Notes: generated by a model not told the origin, from the letters alone. Shown: positions 17,656 to 28,577, counted from the stretch's first letter. The stretch is 64,000 nucleotides of DNA from Telluria beijingensis (GCF_030770395.1 NZ_CP132480.1:4041760-4105759); one strand, 5' to 3'. Translations and numbers: made by a program.

Positions 17656-18911
17656 GGAACGGACTTCAGCGCCTGCTCTTTTTCATGGTGCGGGAAGCGG
17701 TCCATTTTCGAGAGCACCGGGAACAGCACCGCCCATAGCCCGGTGACCGCCAGCGTGGCGACGCCGCCCAGCAGGATGGCGCGCGTCAGGCCCAGCCAGC
17801 CGGCGGTGACGCCGGATTCGAATTCCCCCAGCTCGTTCGAGGCGCCGATGAACACCGAGTTCACGGCGCTGACCCGGCCGCGGATCTCGTCCGGCGTTTC
17901 GTACTGCACCAGCAGGTGGCGGATATAGACGCTGACCATGTCGCCCACGCCGAGCAGGAACAGGGCGCCGATGGCGATGGGGAAGCTGTCGGTCAGGCCG
18001 AGCAGGATCACGCACACGCCGTACAGCGCGACGCCGCCGAACATCCAGGCGCCGACCCGGCGCGTGATCGGGAACATCGCCAGCGTGATCGAGCACAGGG
18101 CGGCGCCGACGCCGGGCGCGGTGCGCAGGAAACCGAGTTCGGTCGGCCCTGCGCCCAGCACGTCGTGGGCATAGGCCGGCAGCAGGGCGGTGGCGCCGCC
18201 GAACAGCACCGCGAACAGGTCGAGCGAAATCGCGCCCAGCACGATCGGGCGCGAACGCACGAAGCGCAGGCCTTCGAGCAGGGTATGCCAGCTGACCGGC
18301 GCCTTGTTGATCACCTGCTGGATGCTGCGCGTGTTCGAGATCAGGAACACCGCCAGCGCCAGCAGGGTGGCGGAGGTCATGTGCACCACCTGCGCGCCGA
18401 ATACGTACAGCAGGCCGCCGACGATCGGCCCCACGATCATCGCCACGTGCATGGTCGACGAGCCGAGCGCCACCGCCTGGCTGAATTCGCGGTCGGACAC
18501 CAGGTTCTTGAGCACCGCCTGCGAGGCCGGCATCATGAAGGCGCGCGCGCTGCCGAACACCACCAGGATCGCGAACACCGGCCAGATCACCGTGCTGCCG
18601 CTGGCGGTGAACGCGATCAGCAGCGTGCTGCACAGCAGCTGCACCGCCATGCAGGCCATCACGATGATGCGCCGGTTGTAACGGTCGGCCACGTGGCCGG
18701 CCCACAGGATGAACAGCAGGAACGGCGCGAACTGCGCCAGGCCGATCAGGCCCAGGTCGAACAGGCTGCCGGTGATCTGGTACACCTGCCAGCCGATCGC
18801 CACGCTCTGCATCTGGACCGCGAAGGTGGCCAGGAAGCGGGCGCCAAGGTAGAAGGCGAGGTTGCGGTTGCGCAGGACGCCGAGACGGCTGGACGGGGAG
18901 ATGAGCGACAT
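17652..18911 (-). CDS. MFS transporter, EntS/DHA3-like
   Basis: This 419-residue protein has about 12 hydrophobic segments. The segment [36 protein letters not shown] is typical of the EntS-like (DHA3) group, which exports siderophores or drugs by proton antiport. The cytoplasmic loop [14 protein letters not shown] is the MFS signature between helices 2 and 3. The substrate is unknown; no siderophore genes are near. It starts 8 bases after the ferredoxin-reductase gene, so the two may share a transcript. Confidence 0.88.
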   Translation of the reverse strand: MSLISPSSRLGVLRNRNLAFYLGARFLATFAVQMQSVAIGWQVYQITGSLFDLGLIGLAQFAPFLLFILWAGHVADRYNRRIIVMACMAVQLLCSTLLIAFTASGSTVIWPVFAILVVFGSARAFMMPASQAVLKNLVSDREFSQAVALGSSTMHVAMIVGPIVGGLLYVFGAQVVHMTSATLLALAVFLISNTRSIQQVINKAPVSWHTLLEGLRFVRSRPIVLGAISLDLFAVLFGGATALLPAYAHDVLGAGPTELGFLRTAPGVGAALCSITLAMFPITRRVGAWMFGGVALYGVCVILLGLTDSFPIAIGALFLLGVGDMVSVYIRHLLVQYETPDEIRGRVSAVNSVFIGASNELGEFESGVTAGWLGLTRAILLGGVATLAVTGLWAVLFPVLSKMDRFPHHEKEQALKSVP

Positions 18912-18919
18912 CGATCGAT

Positions 18920-19948
18920 CTACACGCCTGCCAGGTCCGCTTCGGTGGTGAACGAATCGGCGAAGAACTCGTCTTCCGGCAGGCCGCACAAGGCGGTGTA
19001 GTCGCGCCGCGCGCTGTCGACCATGATGGGCGCGCCGCAGGCGTAGACCTGGTGGCCGGAGAGGTCGATGAGGTCCTGCATGACGGCCGCGTGCACGAAG
19101 CCGGTGCGGCCCGTCCAGCCGTCCTCGGGCAGCGCGTCCGAGATCACCGGCACGTAGGTGAAGTCGGGCAGTGTGGTTTCCCAGGCCCGGCACAGTTCGT
19201 CCATGTACAGGTCTTGCGGACGGCGGCCGCCCCAGTACAGGGCGACCTTGCGGGTCGACTTCAGGTGCATCAGGTGCTCGACCAGCGCCTTGACCGGGGC
19301 GAAGCCGGTGCCCGAGGCCAGCAGCACGATCGGCTTGTCGGACTCTTCGCGCAGGAAGAACGTGCCGAGCGGGCCCTCGAAGCGCAGGATGTCGCGCTCC
19401 TTCATGGCGCCGAATACGTGGTCGGTGAACAGGCCGCCCGCCAGGTGCCGGATATGCAGCTCGAGCGGACCTTCGAACGACGGCGCGTTGGCGATCGAGT
19501 AGGCGCGGCGCTTGCCGTCCTTGAGCAGGAATTCGATGTACTGGCCGGCGCGGTAGGCCAGCAGCTCGTTGGCCGGCAGCTGCAGCCTGACGATCGCGAC
19601 GTCGGGCGCGGCCTTGTGGATGGACGTGACGCGGGTCGGCATCTTGCGCAGCGGGTAGTCGGAACTGCCGCCGACTTCGCGCGCTTCGATCACCAGGTCG
19701 GCGCCGGGCACCGCGCAGCAGAACAGCGACATGCCGCCGGTCTTTTCAAGATCGCCCAGGGCGCGCTGCTGGTGCGGCTTGTGCGTCACCGTGCCGTCGA
19801 CGACCTTGCCTTTGCAGGAGCCGCAGGCGCCGTTCTTGCAGCCGTAGGGCAGGCCGATGCCGGCGCGGATGGCAGCGGAAAGGACGGTTTCATCGGCCTC
19901 GCAGGTGAACTGGCTGCCGCTGGGCTGGACGGTGATCTGGAAGGTCAT
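18920..19948 (-). CDS. Ferredoxin/FAD-dependent oxidoreductase (AscD-like)
   Basis: This 342-residue electron-transfer protein has an N-terminal 2Fe-2S ferredoxin domain with ligands in GCKNGACGSCKG plus a later Cys in LFCC. It is followed by an FAD-binding domain (RAYSIANAP) and an NAD(P)-binding domain (ASGTGFAPVKALVEH and the terminal VYACGAPIMVDSARRDY). Betaproteobacterial homologues are usually named CDP-6-deoxy-delta-3,4-glucoseen reductase after AscD, but no 3,6-dideoxyhexose genes are nearby. A general NAD(P)H-to-acceptor reductase is the safer reading. Confidence 0.88.
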   Translation of the reverse strand: MTFQITVQPSGSQFTCEADETVLSAAIRAGIGLPYGCKNGACGSCKGKVVDGTVTHKPHQQRALGDLEKTGGMSLFCCAVPGADLVIEAREVGGSSDYPLRKMPTRVTSIHKAAPDVAIVRLQLPANELLAYRAGQYIEFLLKDGKRRAYSIANAPSFEGPLELHIRHLAGGLFTDHVFGAMKERDILRFEGPLGTFFLREESDKPIVLLASGTGFAPVKALVEHLMHLKSTRKVALYWGGRRPQDLYMDELCRAWETTLPDFTYVPVISDALPEDGWTGRTGFVHAAVMQDLIDLSGHQVYACGAPIMVDSARRDYTALCGLPEDEFFADSFTTEADLAGV

Positions 19949-20098
19949 GCGAATTCGGTGGTTGGTGCGCGAGAGCGCAAGTGGTTGATCCGATGGCGGT
20001 TTTTTCTGCGTAGCAGACCACTATTCTACACCGTGCCCGGCGCGGCCGCGGACCGCTGTGCTACAGTGGCCGCCGTCCTCCACCATCCCCGCGATTCC

Positions 20099-21001
20099 AT
20101 GCCAGCTCGTCCCGCCTTTGCCCGTCCCCGCCTGCTCATCGTCGGTTGCGGTGACGTCGGCATGCGCCTGCTGCCGCTGCTGGTTGCGAAGTACCGGGTG
20201 TTCGCCGTCACCAGCCAGCCCGAGCGCCGCGCCGCCCTGCGCGCGCTGGGCGCGGTGCCGCTGGTGGCCGACCTGGACCGGCCTGCGACATTGGGGCGCC
20301 TGCGCCACCTGGCGCCGTGGGTGCTGCACCTGGCGCCGCCCCAGCCCGATGGAGAATACGATCGCCGCACGCGCCACCTGGCCGCGGCGCTCGGCAAGGT
20401 CGAGCGCATGGTGTACGTGAGCACCAGCGGCGTGTACGGCGATTGCGGCGGCGCGCTGGTGTCCGAACACCGGCCGGTGGCGCCGCGCAATGCGCGCGCG
20501 CGGCGGCGCGTGGACGCGGAACGCGTCCTGCGCGCCTGGGCCCTGGCCAACGGCACGGCGCTCTCGATTCTGCGGGTGCCGGGCATCTATGCTGACGACC
20601 GCCTGCCGCTGCGCCGGCTGGAGCAGGGCACGCCGGCCTTGCGCGCGGAAGATGACGTGTATACCAGCCACGTGCACGCCGACGACCTGGCGCGCATCGT
20701 GCTGGCGGCGCTGCTGCACGGCCGGCCGGGCCGGGTGGTGCACGCGGTGGACCGCACGCGCATGAAAATGGCCGATTACTTCGACACCGTGGCCGACGCC
20801 TTCGGCCTGGCGCGCCCGCCGCGCCTGGCGCGCGCCGAACTGGAGACGGCGGTCTCGCCGATGCTGCTGTCCTTCATGTCCGAATCGCGCCGCCTGGACG
20901 ACACGCGCCTGCGGCGCGAACTGCGGGTGCGCCTGCGCCACCCTGACGTCGCCACGACGCTGGCGCGCCTGGCGGCGGCGCGCACCGAGTCGCTAGCGTA
21001 A
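20099..21001 (+). CDS. NAD-binding epimerase-like SDR protein (YeeZ-like)
   Basis: This 300-residue protein has a Rossmann motif near the N-terminus (LLIVGCGDVGMRLLPLL) and the extended-SDR pattern YVSTSGVYGDCGG, where the usual catalytic Ser and a Tyr-like position remain. The YxxxK pair is not clear: the expected segment reads RRRVDAERVL. It may therefore bind NAD without the normal catalysis. It resembles E. coli YeeZ, a predicted sugar-nucleotide epimerase of unknown substrate. The start at 20099 is the first ATG after the divergent reductase and fits the fold. Confidence 0.8.
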   Translation: MPARPAFARPRLLIVGCGDVGMRLLPLLVAKYRVFAVTSQPERRAALRALGAVPLVADLDRPATLGRLRHLAPWVLHLAPPQPDGEYDRRTRHLAAALGKVERMVYVSTSGVYGDCGGALVSEHRPVAPRNARARRRVDAERVLRAWALANGTALSILRVPGIYADDRLPLRRLEQGTPALRAEDDVYTSHVHADDLARIVLAALLHGRPGRVVHAVDRTRMKMADYFDTVADAFGLARPPRLARAELETAVSPMLLSFMSESRRLDDTRLRRELRVRLRHPDVATTLARLAAARTESLA

Positions 21002-21033
21002 GAATTTGGTAAGCATTATTTTTCGACTATCTG

Positions 21034-21039
21034 TATAAT
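21034..21039 (+). promoter_or_regulatory. Consensus -10 hexamer upstream of the small HTH-like gene
   Basis: TATAAT lies in a short AT-rich stretch between the epimerase-like gene and the gene at 21150. No good -35 is present at 16-18 bases. The transcript would have a leader of about 105 nt. Confidence 0.35.
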
Positions 21040-21149
21040 TTCGCGTCTCGCGAAAATCGCCGAATAAATGCCGATGGTTTGCCTCTTTCTGCTAATTTCT
21101 CGCGGCCTCGCGTTGAAATATCTGAATTAATAAAAATACTGAAAGAGCC

Positions 21150-21422
21150 ATGCCGATTCGCCGCCTTCCACCCGGCGCGGAGTACGACCCCAACCGGGTC
21201 CTCGACGCCATCATTTCCCGCCTGCGCCTGAAGAACGATGCCGCCCTGTCGCGGCTGCTGGAGGTCGCGCCGCCCGTCATCAGCAAGATCCGCCACAGCA
21301 CCCTGCCGATCGGCGCCACGCTGCTGATCCGGATGCACGAGGAGAGCGACTTTAGCATCGGCGAACTGCGCGCGCTGATGATCCGGAAGGGCAGCGAAGT
21401 GGCGCACGACGGCGCCAAATAA
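21150..21422 (+). CDS. Small HTH-like protein of unknown function
   Basis: This is a 90-residue protein. Residues 16-70 are mostly helical, with a pattern suggestive of an XRE/Cro-type helix-turn-helix: LKNDAALSRLLEVAPPVISKIRHSTLPIGATLLIRMHEES, where AALSRLLEVAPPVISKIR would be helices 2 and 3. It could therefore bind DNA. It is convergent with the repeat protein (58 bases between stops) and has no partner gene. I know similar proteins only as hypothetical. Confidence 0.65.
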   Translation: MPIRRLPPGAEYDPNRVLDAIISRLRLKNDAALSRLLEVAPPVISKIRHSTLPIGATLLIRMHEESDFSIGELRALMIRKGSEVAHDGAK

Positions 21423-21480
21423 GCCGACAGCCGGCATGCGGCCAGGGCCGCCGTGCCGGCTGTCGGGTCGGGCAGGTGGA

Positions 21481-23007
21481 TCAGGCGGCTTGCGCGACCT
21501 TGCCCGGCGCTGCGCACCATGCGGTGTCACCGGCCTGGGCGGCCTGCTTGCCCGGGGCTGCGCACCATGCGGTATCACCGGCTTGGGCGGCCTGCTTGCC
21601 CGGGGCTGCGCACCATGCGGTGTCGGCGGCTTGGGCGGCCTGCTTGCCCGGGGCTGCGCACCATGCGGTGTCGGCGGCTTGGGCGGCCTGCTTGCCCGGG
21701 GCTGCGCACCATGCGGTGTCGGCGGCTTGGGCGGCCTGCTTGCCCGGGGCTGCGCACCATGCGGTGTCGGCGGCTTGGGCGGCCTGCTTGCCCGGGGCTG
21801 CGCACCATGCGGTGTCGGCGGCTTGGGCGGCCTGCTTGCCCGGGGCTGCGCACCATGCGGTGTCGGCGGCTTGGGCGGCCTGCTTGCCCGGGGCTGCGCA
21901 CCATGCGGTGTCGGCGGCTTGGGCGGCCTGCTTGCCCGGGGCTGCGCACCATGCGGTGTCGGCGGCTTGGGCGGCCTGCTTGCCCGGGGCTGCGCACCAT
22001 GCGGTGTCGGCGGCTTGGGCGGCCTGCTTGCCCGGGGCTGCGCACCATGCGGTGTCGGCGGCTTGGGCGGCCTGCTTGCCCGGGGCTGCGCACCATGCGG
22101 TGTCGGCGGCTTGGGCGGCCTGCTTGCCCGGGGCTGCGCACCATGCGGTGTCGGCGGCTTGGGCGGCCTGCTTGCCCGGGGCTGCGCACCATGCGGTGTC
22201 GGCGGCTTGGGCGGCCTGCTTGCCCGGGGCTGCGCACCATGCGGTGTCGGCGGCTTGGGCGGCCTGCTTGCCCGGGGCTGCGCACCATGCGGTGTCGGCG
22301 GCTTGGGCGGCCTGCTTGCCCGGGGCTGCGCACCATGCGGTGTCGGCGGCTTGGGCGGCCTGCTTGCCCGGGGCTGCGCACCATGCGGTGTCGGCGGCTT
22401 GGGCGGCCTGCTTGCCCGGGGCTGCGCACCATGCGGTGTCGGCGGCTTGGGCGGCCTGCTTGCCCGGGGCGGCGCACCATGCGGTGTCGGCGGCTTGGGC
22501 GGCCTGCTTGCCCGGGGCGGCGCACCACGCTGTGTCGGTGGCCTGGGCGGCCTGCTTGCCTGGCGCTGCGCACCAGGCGGCATCGGCTGCCTGCTTGCCC
22601 GGCGCTGCGCACCAGGCGGCGTCGCCCTTGACGACGACGCCGAATTCGGCCTCGTAGATCTCGCGCATGCGCTCGCCGGCGCGGGTGCGTTCTCCGTCGT
22701 CGGCGCCGGCGCCCATGCCGACGTAGGGGTAGTGGTGCAGGAAGAAGCCGAAGGTGGCTTCGCAGTCGCGTGCGTACTTCATGGTGTCGAGGATGTGATA
22801 GTGCCAGAAGGTGTCGACATCCACGGTCGGCGAAGCGCCGTCGTCCGGGTACTTCTTCATCAGGAACAGGAAGCGGCGGTACTCGGCTTCCACGGCGTTG
22901 GCGCGGCGTTCGGACCAGCCTTCGCCCGACTCCACATGCATCAGCTTCATTTTGATGGGCGCCAGGTCGAGAGCCTCGAACACTGAGAATTCGGTATTGG
23001 TCGACAT
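21481..23007 (-). CDS. GRDP/DUF1399-like protein with 24 Trp-Cys repeats
   Basis: This is a 508-residue protein in two parts. Residues 1-129 form a conserved domain with WHYHILDT (His69, His71), DCEATFGFFLHHYPYVG (Cys82, His91, His92). This is the core of bacterial glycine-rich-domain-containing-like (DUF1399) proteins; the His/Cys set could bind metal. Residues 130-508 are 24 copies of a WCAAPGK motif, 21 of them in exact 16-residue units AWCAAPGKQAAQAADT (last two read AGDT). The first units are shorter or variant and the last is cut to AWCAAPGKVAQAA. The ATG at 23007 follows GAGGTG by six bases; a GTG nine bases earlier overlaps that site. No signal peptide is seen. Function is unknown. 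The gene for a histidine kinase follows upstream on the same strand. Confidence 0.85.
   Translation of the reverse strand: MSTNTEFSVFEALDLAPIKMKLMHVESGEGWSERRANAVEAEYRRFLFLMKKYPDDGASPTVDVDTFWHYHILDTMKYARDCEATFGFFLHHYPYVGMGAGADDGERTRAGERMREIYEAEFGVVVKGDAAWCAAPGKQAADAAWCAAPGKQAAQATDTAWCAAPGKQAAQAADTAWCAAPGKQAAQAADTAWCAAPGKQAAQAADTAWCAAPGKQAAQAADTAWCAAPGKQAAQAADTAWCAAPGKQAAQAADTAWCAAPGKQAAQAADTAWCAAPGKQAAQAADTAWCAAPGKQAAQAADTAWCAAPGKQAAQAADTAWCAAPGKQAAQAADTAWCAAPGKQAAQAADTAWCAAPGKQAAQAADTAWCAAPGKQAAQAADTAWCAAPGKQAAQAADTAWCAAPGKQAAQAADTAWCAAPGKQAAQAADTAWCAAPGKQAAQAADTAWCAAPGKQAAQAADTAWCAAPGKQAAQAGDTAWCAAPGKQAAQAGDTAWCAAPGKVAQAA
21484..22620 (-). repeat. 48-bp tandem repeat array inside the repeat-protein gene
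   Basis: The array holds 24 units with a 48-base period; the first two units (5' end of the gene) are 39 and 51 bases. From 21579 to 22470, about 18.6 units are identical base for base, while the outer units carry substitutions. This pattern shows recent expansion or homogenisation from the centre. All six reading frames stay open across the array because 48 is a multiple of three and the unit has no stop in any frame. Confidence 0.97.
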
Positions 23008-23252
23008 TGTATTCACCTCGTTGAGTAGTAATGGTGCTGCGTTATCCCTGTTTGGAATGGCCGGTCATGCCGGTCGTGCTGGTGGTTTCATCGCCTTCTG
23101 TTTGTCAATACTGCTTCTGCCAGGTTGGTATTGCGCCCTGACAGTGATAGAAATTGTCATGCGGATCGTCAGCGCAACTGTTGAGCTTGCTCAAACCTGG
23201 ACCGCAAAAAAAGGTATCTGTTGCAAGCCGGCGTAAGTACAGCCGGCATCCA

Positions 23253-25103
23253 TCAGGCGGCCACCGGCACCTTGCCGAGCGCCCCCGGATACGCCAGGTC
23301 TCCGCTGCCGAACATGGGCGTGACCGGGATCGACACCACCACCGTGGTGCCGGCGTCCAGGCCGCTGCTGATCGAGAACGAGCCGCCCAGGATGCCGACC
23401 CGCTCCTCGATCCCGACCAGGCCGAACGAGCCGTGGCGGTTGCGGCTGCCCGGCTGCATGCCGACGCCGTTGTCGCGGATCGTCATGGTCAGCATGTCGG
23501 CCTGCTGCTGCAGCGCGATCCTGACCCTGGTCGCGCGCGCATGGCGCGCCACGTTGTTGAGCGACTCCTGCAGGATGCGGAAGAAGGCGGTGGCGCAACC
23601 GTCGTCGATGCGGTGCTCGCCGTCGTCGTCGACCAGTTCGCACTCGATGCCGGTGCGGCGCGCGAAATCGGCCACCTGCCAGTCGACCGCCGCCGACAGT
23701 CCCAGGTCGAGCACATTCGGCCGCAGGTCGTTGATGATCTGGCGCACGCTGCGGATGGTGACGTCGATCTGGCGCACGGTGGCGTCGGCGCGCGCGTGCA
23801 GCCGCCGGTGGCCGCCGCGGGTGCGGTTGGCCAAAAACTCGGCTTCGATCTTCAGCGCCAGCAGGTTCTGCGCCAGGTCGTCGTGGATCTCGCGCGCGAT
23901 CCGCTTGCGTTCGCCTTCCTTGATCTGCTCGGCGTGCGCCGCCAGCAGGCGCAGCTTTTCGTGGCTGGCCTGCAGCTTGGCCTGGCTGGCGCGCAGCTCG
24001 CGCGTCATTTCCTCGGCCATGCGCAGGGCATTGCGGCGCGACGAGGCCAGGGTCTGGAACAGGGCGTACAGCAGGGCGGTGCTGATGCCGGCGGCAAACG
24101 CGGCCAGCCACGGGTAATACATGTCGAAGCGGGTGTACAGCGCCGACTTGGGGATGCTGAAGTCGGCGCGCCACATGCGCTGGTTGAACTCGATCGGCAG
24201 GCTGGCGGCGAACACGCTGCTGTCGTCCGGCGGCGCCGGCGGGTTGGGGCGGTCGAGGCTGGCCAGGCTGTCGTACAGGATCGCGCGCGGCGGCGCCTCG
24301 CCCGGTTCGGGCGGCACCGCGGTCAGCTCGGTCAGGACCAGGCGCGCGCCCCGGATCGGGAACTCGTCGAGCACCCCGCCCACCAAGCGCGCGACGCCGA
24401 AGCCGATGCCGACCGAGCCGATATAGGCCAGGCGCCGCCCCTCGACCGAGTCGGTCGGCAAGTCGCTGCGGTACACCGGCAGGCGCAAGGCCAGGCCGCT
24501 CTGGTTGGGGCCCGAAAACAGTTCGATGCGGGTGCCCGAGGCGCTGGGCAGGCCGGTATCGCGGGCATTGGCCAGCACGCGCCGGGTGGTGCCGCGCGCT
24601 TCCAGGTCCATGCCCAGCTTGGTAAGCGAATGCGGCAGCAGGGGCTCGATATAGACCAGCACCGTATAGGTATGGCGGTCGGGCTGGGCCAGCAGCGGTT
24701 CGTAGTGGTGCACGCCGCGCCGCGCCAGGCGGCCCCTGATTTCGTCGTTCAGCGCCGGCAGGCCGGGGGCGTGGACGGCGCGCGCATAGTTGATGACTTC
24801 GATGCCCGGGAAGTTGCGCTTGATGTCCAGTTGCTGCACGTACTGGCGGAACTGGTCGGCCGAGGTGTCCGGCGCGGCGCGGAACAGGCCGGCCGCGCCG
24901 CGCAGCACGTCGCTATAGCTCTTGATGCGGGCGTCGATCGTGTACTGCGAGGCGCGCGCCATGCTGCGAAAACGCGCGTGGGCATCGCTCTCGATCGCTT
25001 CGGCGGTGGTGAAATAGCCGCCCGCGCCAAGGGTCAGGGACAGCAGCACGCCCGCGATGAGGGTGGCCGGCGCGAACATCCCGGGGTGGCGGTCTGGGGG
25101 CAT
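23253..25103 (-). CDS. CHASE-domain sensor histidine kinase, NarX/DesK type
   Basis: This is a protein of about 616 residues. TM1 is at about residues 9-30; the extracytoplasmic CHASE domain spans about 35-320 (IKSYSDVLRGAAGLFRA, FPGIEVINYARAVHA, RDTGLPSASGTRIEL); TM2 lies near 335-355. After a coiled linker comes a HisKA_3 dimerisation domain with phospho-acceptor His in REIHDDLAQNLLALK, and a HATPase domain with NNVARHA, DNGVGM and GLVGIEERV. Kinases of this type pair with NarL-family regulators; none is encoded beside it. The ATG at 25103 is chosen over an upstream TTG at 25151; an ATG at 25079 is also possible. Confidence 0.88.
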   Translation of the reverse strand: MPPDRHPGMFAPATLIAGVLLSLTLGAGGYFTTAEAIESDAHARFRSMARASQYTIDARIKSYSDVLRGAAGLFRAAPDTSADQFRQYVQQLDIKRNFPGIEVINYARAVHAPGLPALNDEIRGRLARRGVHHYEPLLAQPDRHTYTVLVYIEPLLPHSLTKLGMDLEARGTTRRVLANARDTGLPSASGTRIELFSGPNQSGLALRLPVYRSDLPTDSVEGRRLAYIGSVGIGFGVARLVGGVLDEFPIRGARLVLTELTAVPPEPGEAPPRAILYDSLASLDRPNPPAPPDDSSVFAASLPIEFNQRMWRADFSIPKSALYTRFDMYYPWLAAFAAGISTALLYALFQTLASSRRNALRMAEEMTRELRASQAKLQASHEKLRLLAAHAEQIKEGERKRIAREIHDDLAQNLLALKIEAEFLANRTRGGHRRLHARADATVRQIDVTIRSVRQIINDLRPNVLDLGLSAAVDWQVADFARRTGIECELVDDDGEHRIDDGCATAFFRILQESLNNVARHARATRVRIALQQQADMLTMTIRDNGVGMQPGSRNRHGSFGLVGIEERVGILGGSFSISSGLDAGTTVVVSIPVTPMFGSGDLAYPGALGKVPVAA

Positions 25104-25824
25104 ACGGTGGTCTCTAAAACGCGACGTCGCACCAGGCGCGTCCAATGTCAATACGCTAAAGCAATACTGGCAGAGACCGGAGCTAGCAGGTTTGCTAGGT
25201 TTTGTAAAAAAGAGTCAAAACAGCGGCGCCGATTCTGAGGGGAATGGCGCCGCGGCAATCGCTTAGTTGAAGCGGACTTGTTCGGCATGAAGCAGAATAA
25301 GGCCATCCTGGTCATCAGGCGCTCGGTGCCTTGCTGCTTTCAAAAACGTGAACAAATATGCTCAGCATTTTCTTCCTGCCCCGAACCGTCCTGTTGACCC
25401 TGTTCGTACCTGACAGGCGTTACTTTCCCGCCTACCACCTGCAAAACGCCGGTGGCAGTGCCTGGCGTTGCCACCAGACTCGCCACGGGTAACGCAGCAT
25501 GCGTCGCGAGGACGCTGGTTGCGAGCCGTTTTCCACATATAAGTTGGCAAGAAGCCGATTTGACGAACGCATTCGTACACTCTCGTTCTTCCGCTTGGTT
25601 TTCGCGGAATGGACGAACAATTCAATCGCGCTGTGTCTTACCTGCATACGTAGTTTCAGACACCGAAACCCCGCATAGAGTTCCGCCCTATGATCTGGTC
25701 GGTGCAGATCAAGGTCGTATCCTTGGCGATGCAGGCCGGGTTACCGGTGGCGAAGAACTTCTGTTCCTTGCCATCATTCGAGCGAATCAGTTCGCGCACG
25801 CCTGCGAGGTGGCTATAATTCCGT
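25104..25824. other. Long intergenic region without a supported gene
   Basis: About 720 bases lie between the divergent histidine kinase and the receiver gene. The stretch is less GC-rich than the neighbours. Short open frames exist on both strands, but none has a ribosome binding site or a recognisable protein. It must hold the kinase promoter, and it ends with the receiver promoter at 25791-25819. I see no riboswitch or RNA structure that I can name. Confidence 0.4.
25791..25819 (+). promoter_or_regulatory. Promoter giving a leaderless receiver mRNA
   Basis: TATAAT at 25814-25819 has TTCGCG (25791-25796) 17 bases upstream, a weak -35. The start codon ATG is at 25825, so transcription would begin at or next to the start codon. 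No Shine-Dalgarno sequence lies between. Confidence 0.55.
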
Positions 25825-26211
25825 ATGGCCAAGAAAGTACTGTTGATCGACGACCAGATCATGGACGTGTTCCTGACACGGCAAGCCCTGGTGGATTGCA
25901 AGGTGGAACACGACATCGTCGCGGCGTTCGACGGATTCGAGGGGCTCGGTCAAGCCGGCGCCCAGGCATTCGACGTGATCGTTCTCGACCTGAAGATGCC
26001 GCGGGTCGACGGTTTCGAAGTCTTGTCGGCCTTGCGATTGAAGCCTGTTCTGGCCGCGATACCCGTCATCGTGGTGTCGAGTTCGGATCTGCAGGAGGAT
26101 CGGGATCGCGCGCGCACACTTGGCGCTGTCGAGTATGTGGTCAAATCGATGGACTATGCGGAGTTCAAGATGGGCTTGAAGGACGCGCTCGGCAGGCACG
26201 GATTTTGTTGA
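25825..26211 (+). CDS. Single-domain response regulator (CheY-like receiver)
   Basis: This 128-residue protein consists only of a receiver domain: acidic pair Asp9/Asp10, phospho-acceptor Asp55 in LDLKMPRVDG, Ser85 of the switch, and Lys107. It has no output domain. The DLKMPRVDG block with a second Lys and the VVSSSDLQEDRDRA segment recall Rcp1-type receivers that work with phytochrome-like kinases. It could receive phosphate from the CHASE kinase 720 bases away, which lacks a neighbouring regulator, but that is only context. Its message appears to be leaderless. Confidence 0.88.
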   Translation: MAKKVLLIDDQIMDVFLTRQALVDCKVEHDIVAAFDGFEGLGQAGAQAFDVIVLDLKMPRVDGFEVLSALRLKPVLAAIPVIVVSSSDLQEDRDRARTLGAVEYVVKSMDYAEFKMGLKDALGRHGFC

Positions 26212-26250
26212 GGCACGCGCCGCCGCGACGTCATCCCGCCTGAAAACAGA

Positions 26251-26285
26251 CATCCCGCTACGGCAGGCGCCGCGCGGGATGCTTT
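26251..26285. terminator. Possible bidirectional terminator between the receiver gene and glnS
   Basis: CATCCCGC (26251-26258) pairs with GCGGGATG (26274-26281) across a 15-base loop, followed by CTTT. The long loop and short T run make it weak. Confidence 0.35.
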
Positions 26286-26309
26286 GATTCGCGATTGGCC
26301 GCGTGCGCC

Positions 26310-28064
<1,755 letters not shown>

Positions 28065-28226
28065 GAAATAGTTCTAGAAGGGTAAGTTGGCGAGCATTTT
28101 ACCGTACCCGGCGCCGGCTTAGGTTGCCGCATGGGGAGCGGGATGCAGGCCCCCGCGCCACGTCAAGCGTTTTCTATAGGATAATCTCGGTTTTACCGTT
28201 TCAGGCCGCAGCCGGGAGAGTTTCTG

Positions 28227-28520
28227 TTGGAAAATTTATATGCGATTCTCGGTGTCGCGCCGAACGCCAGCGACGACGAAATCAAGAAAGTCTACCGTTC
28301 GCTGGCCATGCGCTACCACCCGGACCGCAACCAGGCGCCCGGCGCCGAGGCGCGCTTCAAGGCCGTCACCAAGGCCTACGAGATCCTGTCCGACCGCGCC
28401 AAACGCGAGGAATACAACCAGAGCGTGAACCACCGCATCGTGCTGGACGCCGAGGCCGAGGCCTACGAGCTGTGGCGCTCGCTGTTCGCGCTGAACGGCG
28501 TGAATCTCCCGGCCCACTGA
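28227..28520 (+). CDS. Minimal J-domain protein
   Basis: This 97-residue protein is little more than a J domain: [32 protein letters not shown], with the HPD motif near residue 31 that stimulates DnaK ATPase, then [16 protein letters not shown] 30-residue tail follows without zinc or peptide-binding domains. The start is TTG; GGGAGAG lies six bases before it. It stands first in a co-directional run with three unknown genes and an MFS gene (57-base gap to the next). It may recruit DnaK to a specific client, perhaps a neighbour product. Confidence 0.85.
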   Translation: MENLYAILGVAPNASDDEIKKVYRSLAMRYHPDRNQAPGAEARFKAVTKAYEILSDRAKREEYNQSVNHRIVLDAEAEAYELWRSLFALNGVNLPAH

Positions 28521-28577
28521 GCGGCGCCCGCCGGGCGGCTTCCGCCGGGCGGACCCAAGACACATTACAGGACAACC

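Noticed and set aside
21484..22620. CRISPR array
   Set aside because: The 48-base units are directly adjacent with no unique spacers, and the array is in frame with a protein gene. No cas genes are present.
21436..22986. Long open frames on the plus strand and the other minus frames across the 48-bp repeat array
   Set aside because: The repeat has no stop in any frame, so all six are open. Only the minus frame ending at 21481 joins a conserved domain, has a good ribosome site and carries a recognised family motif.
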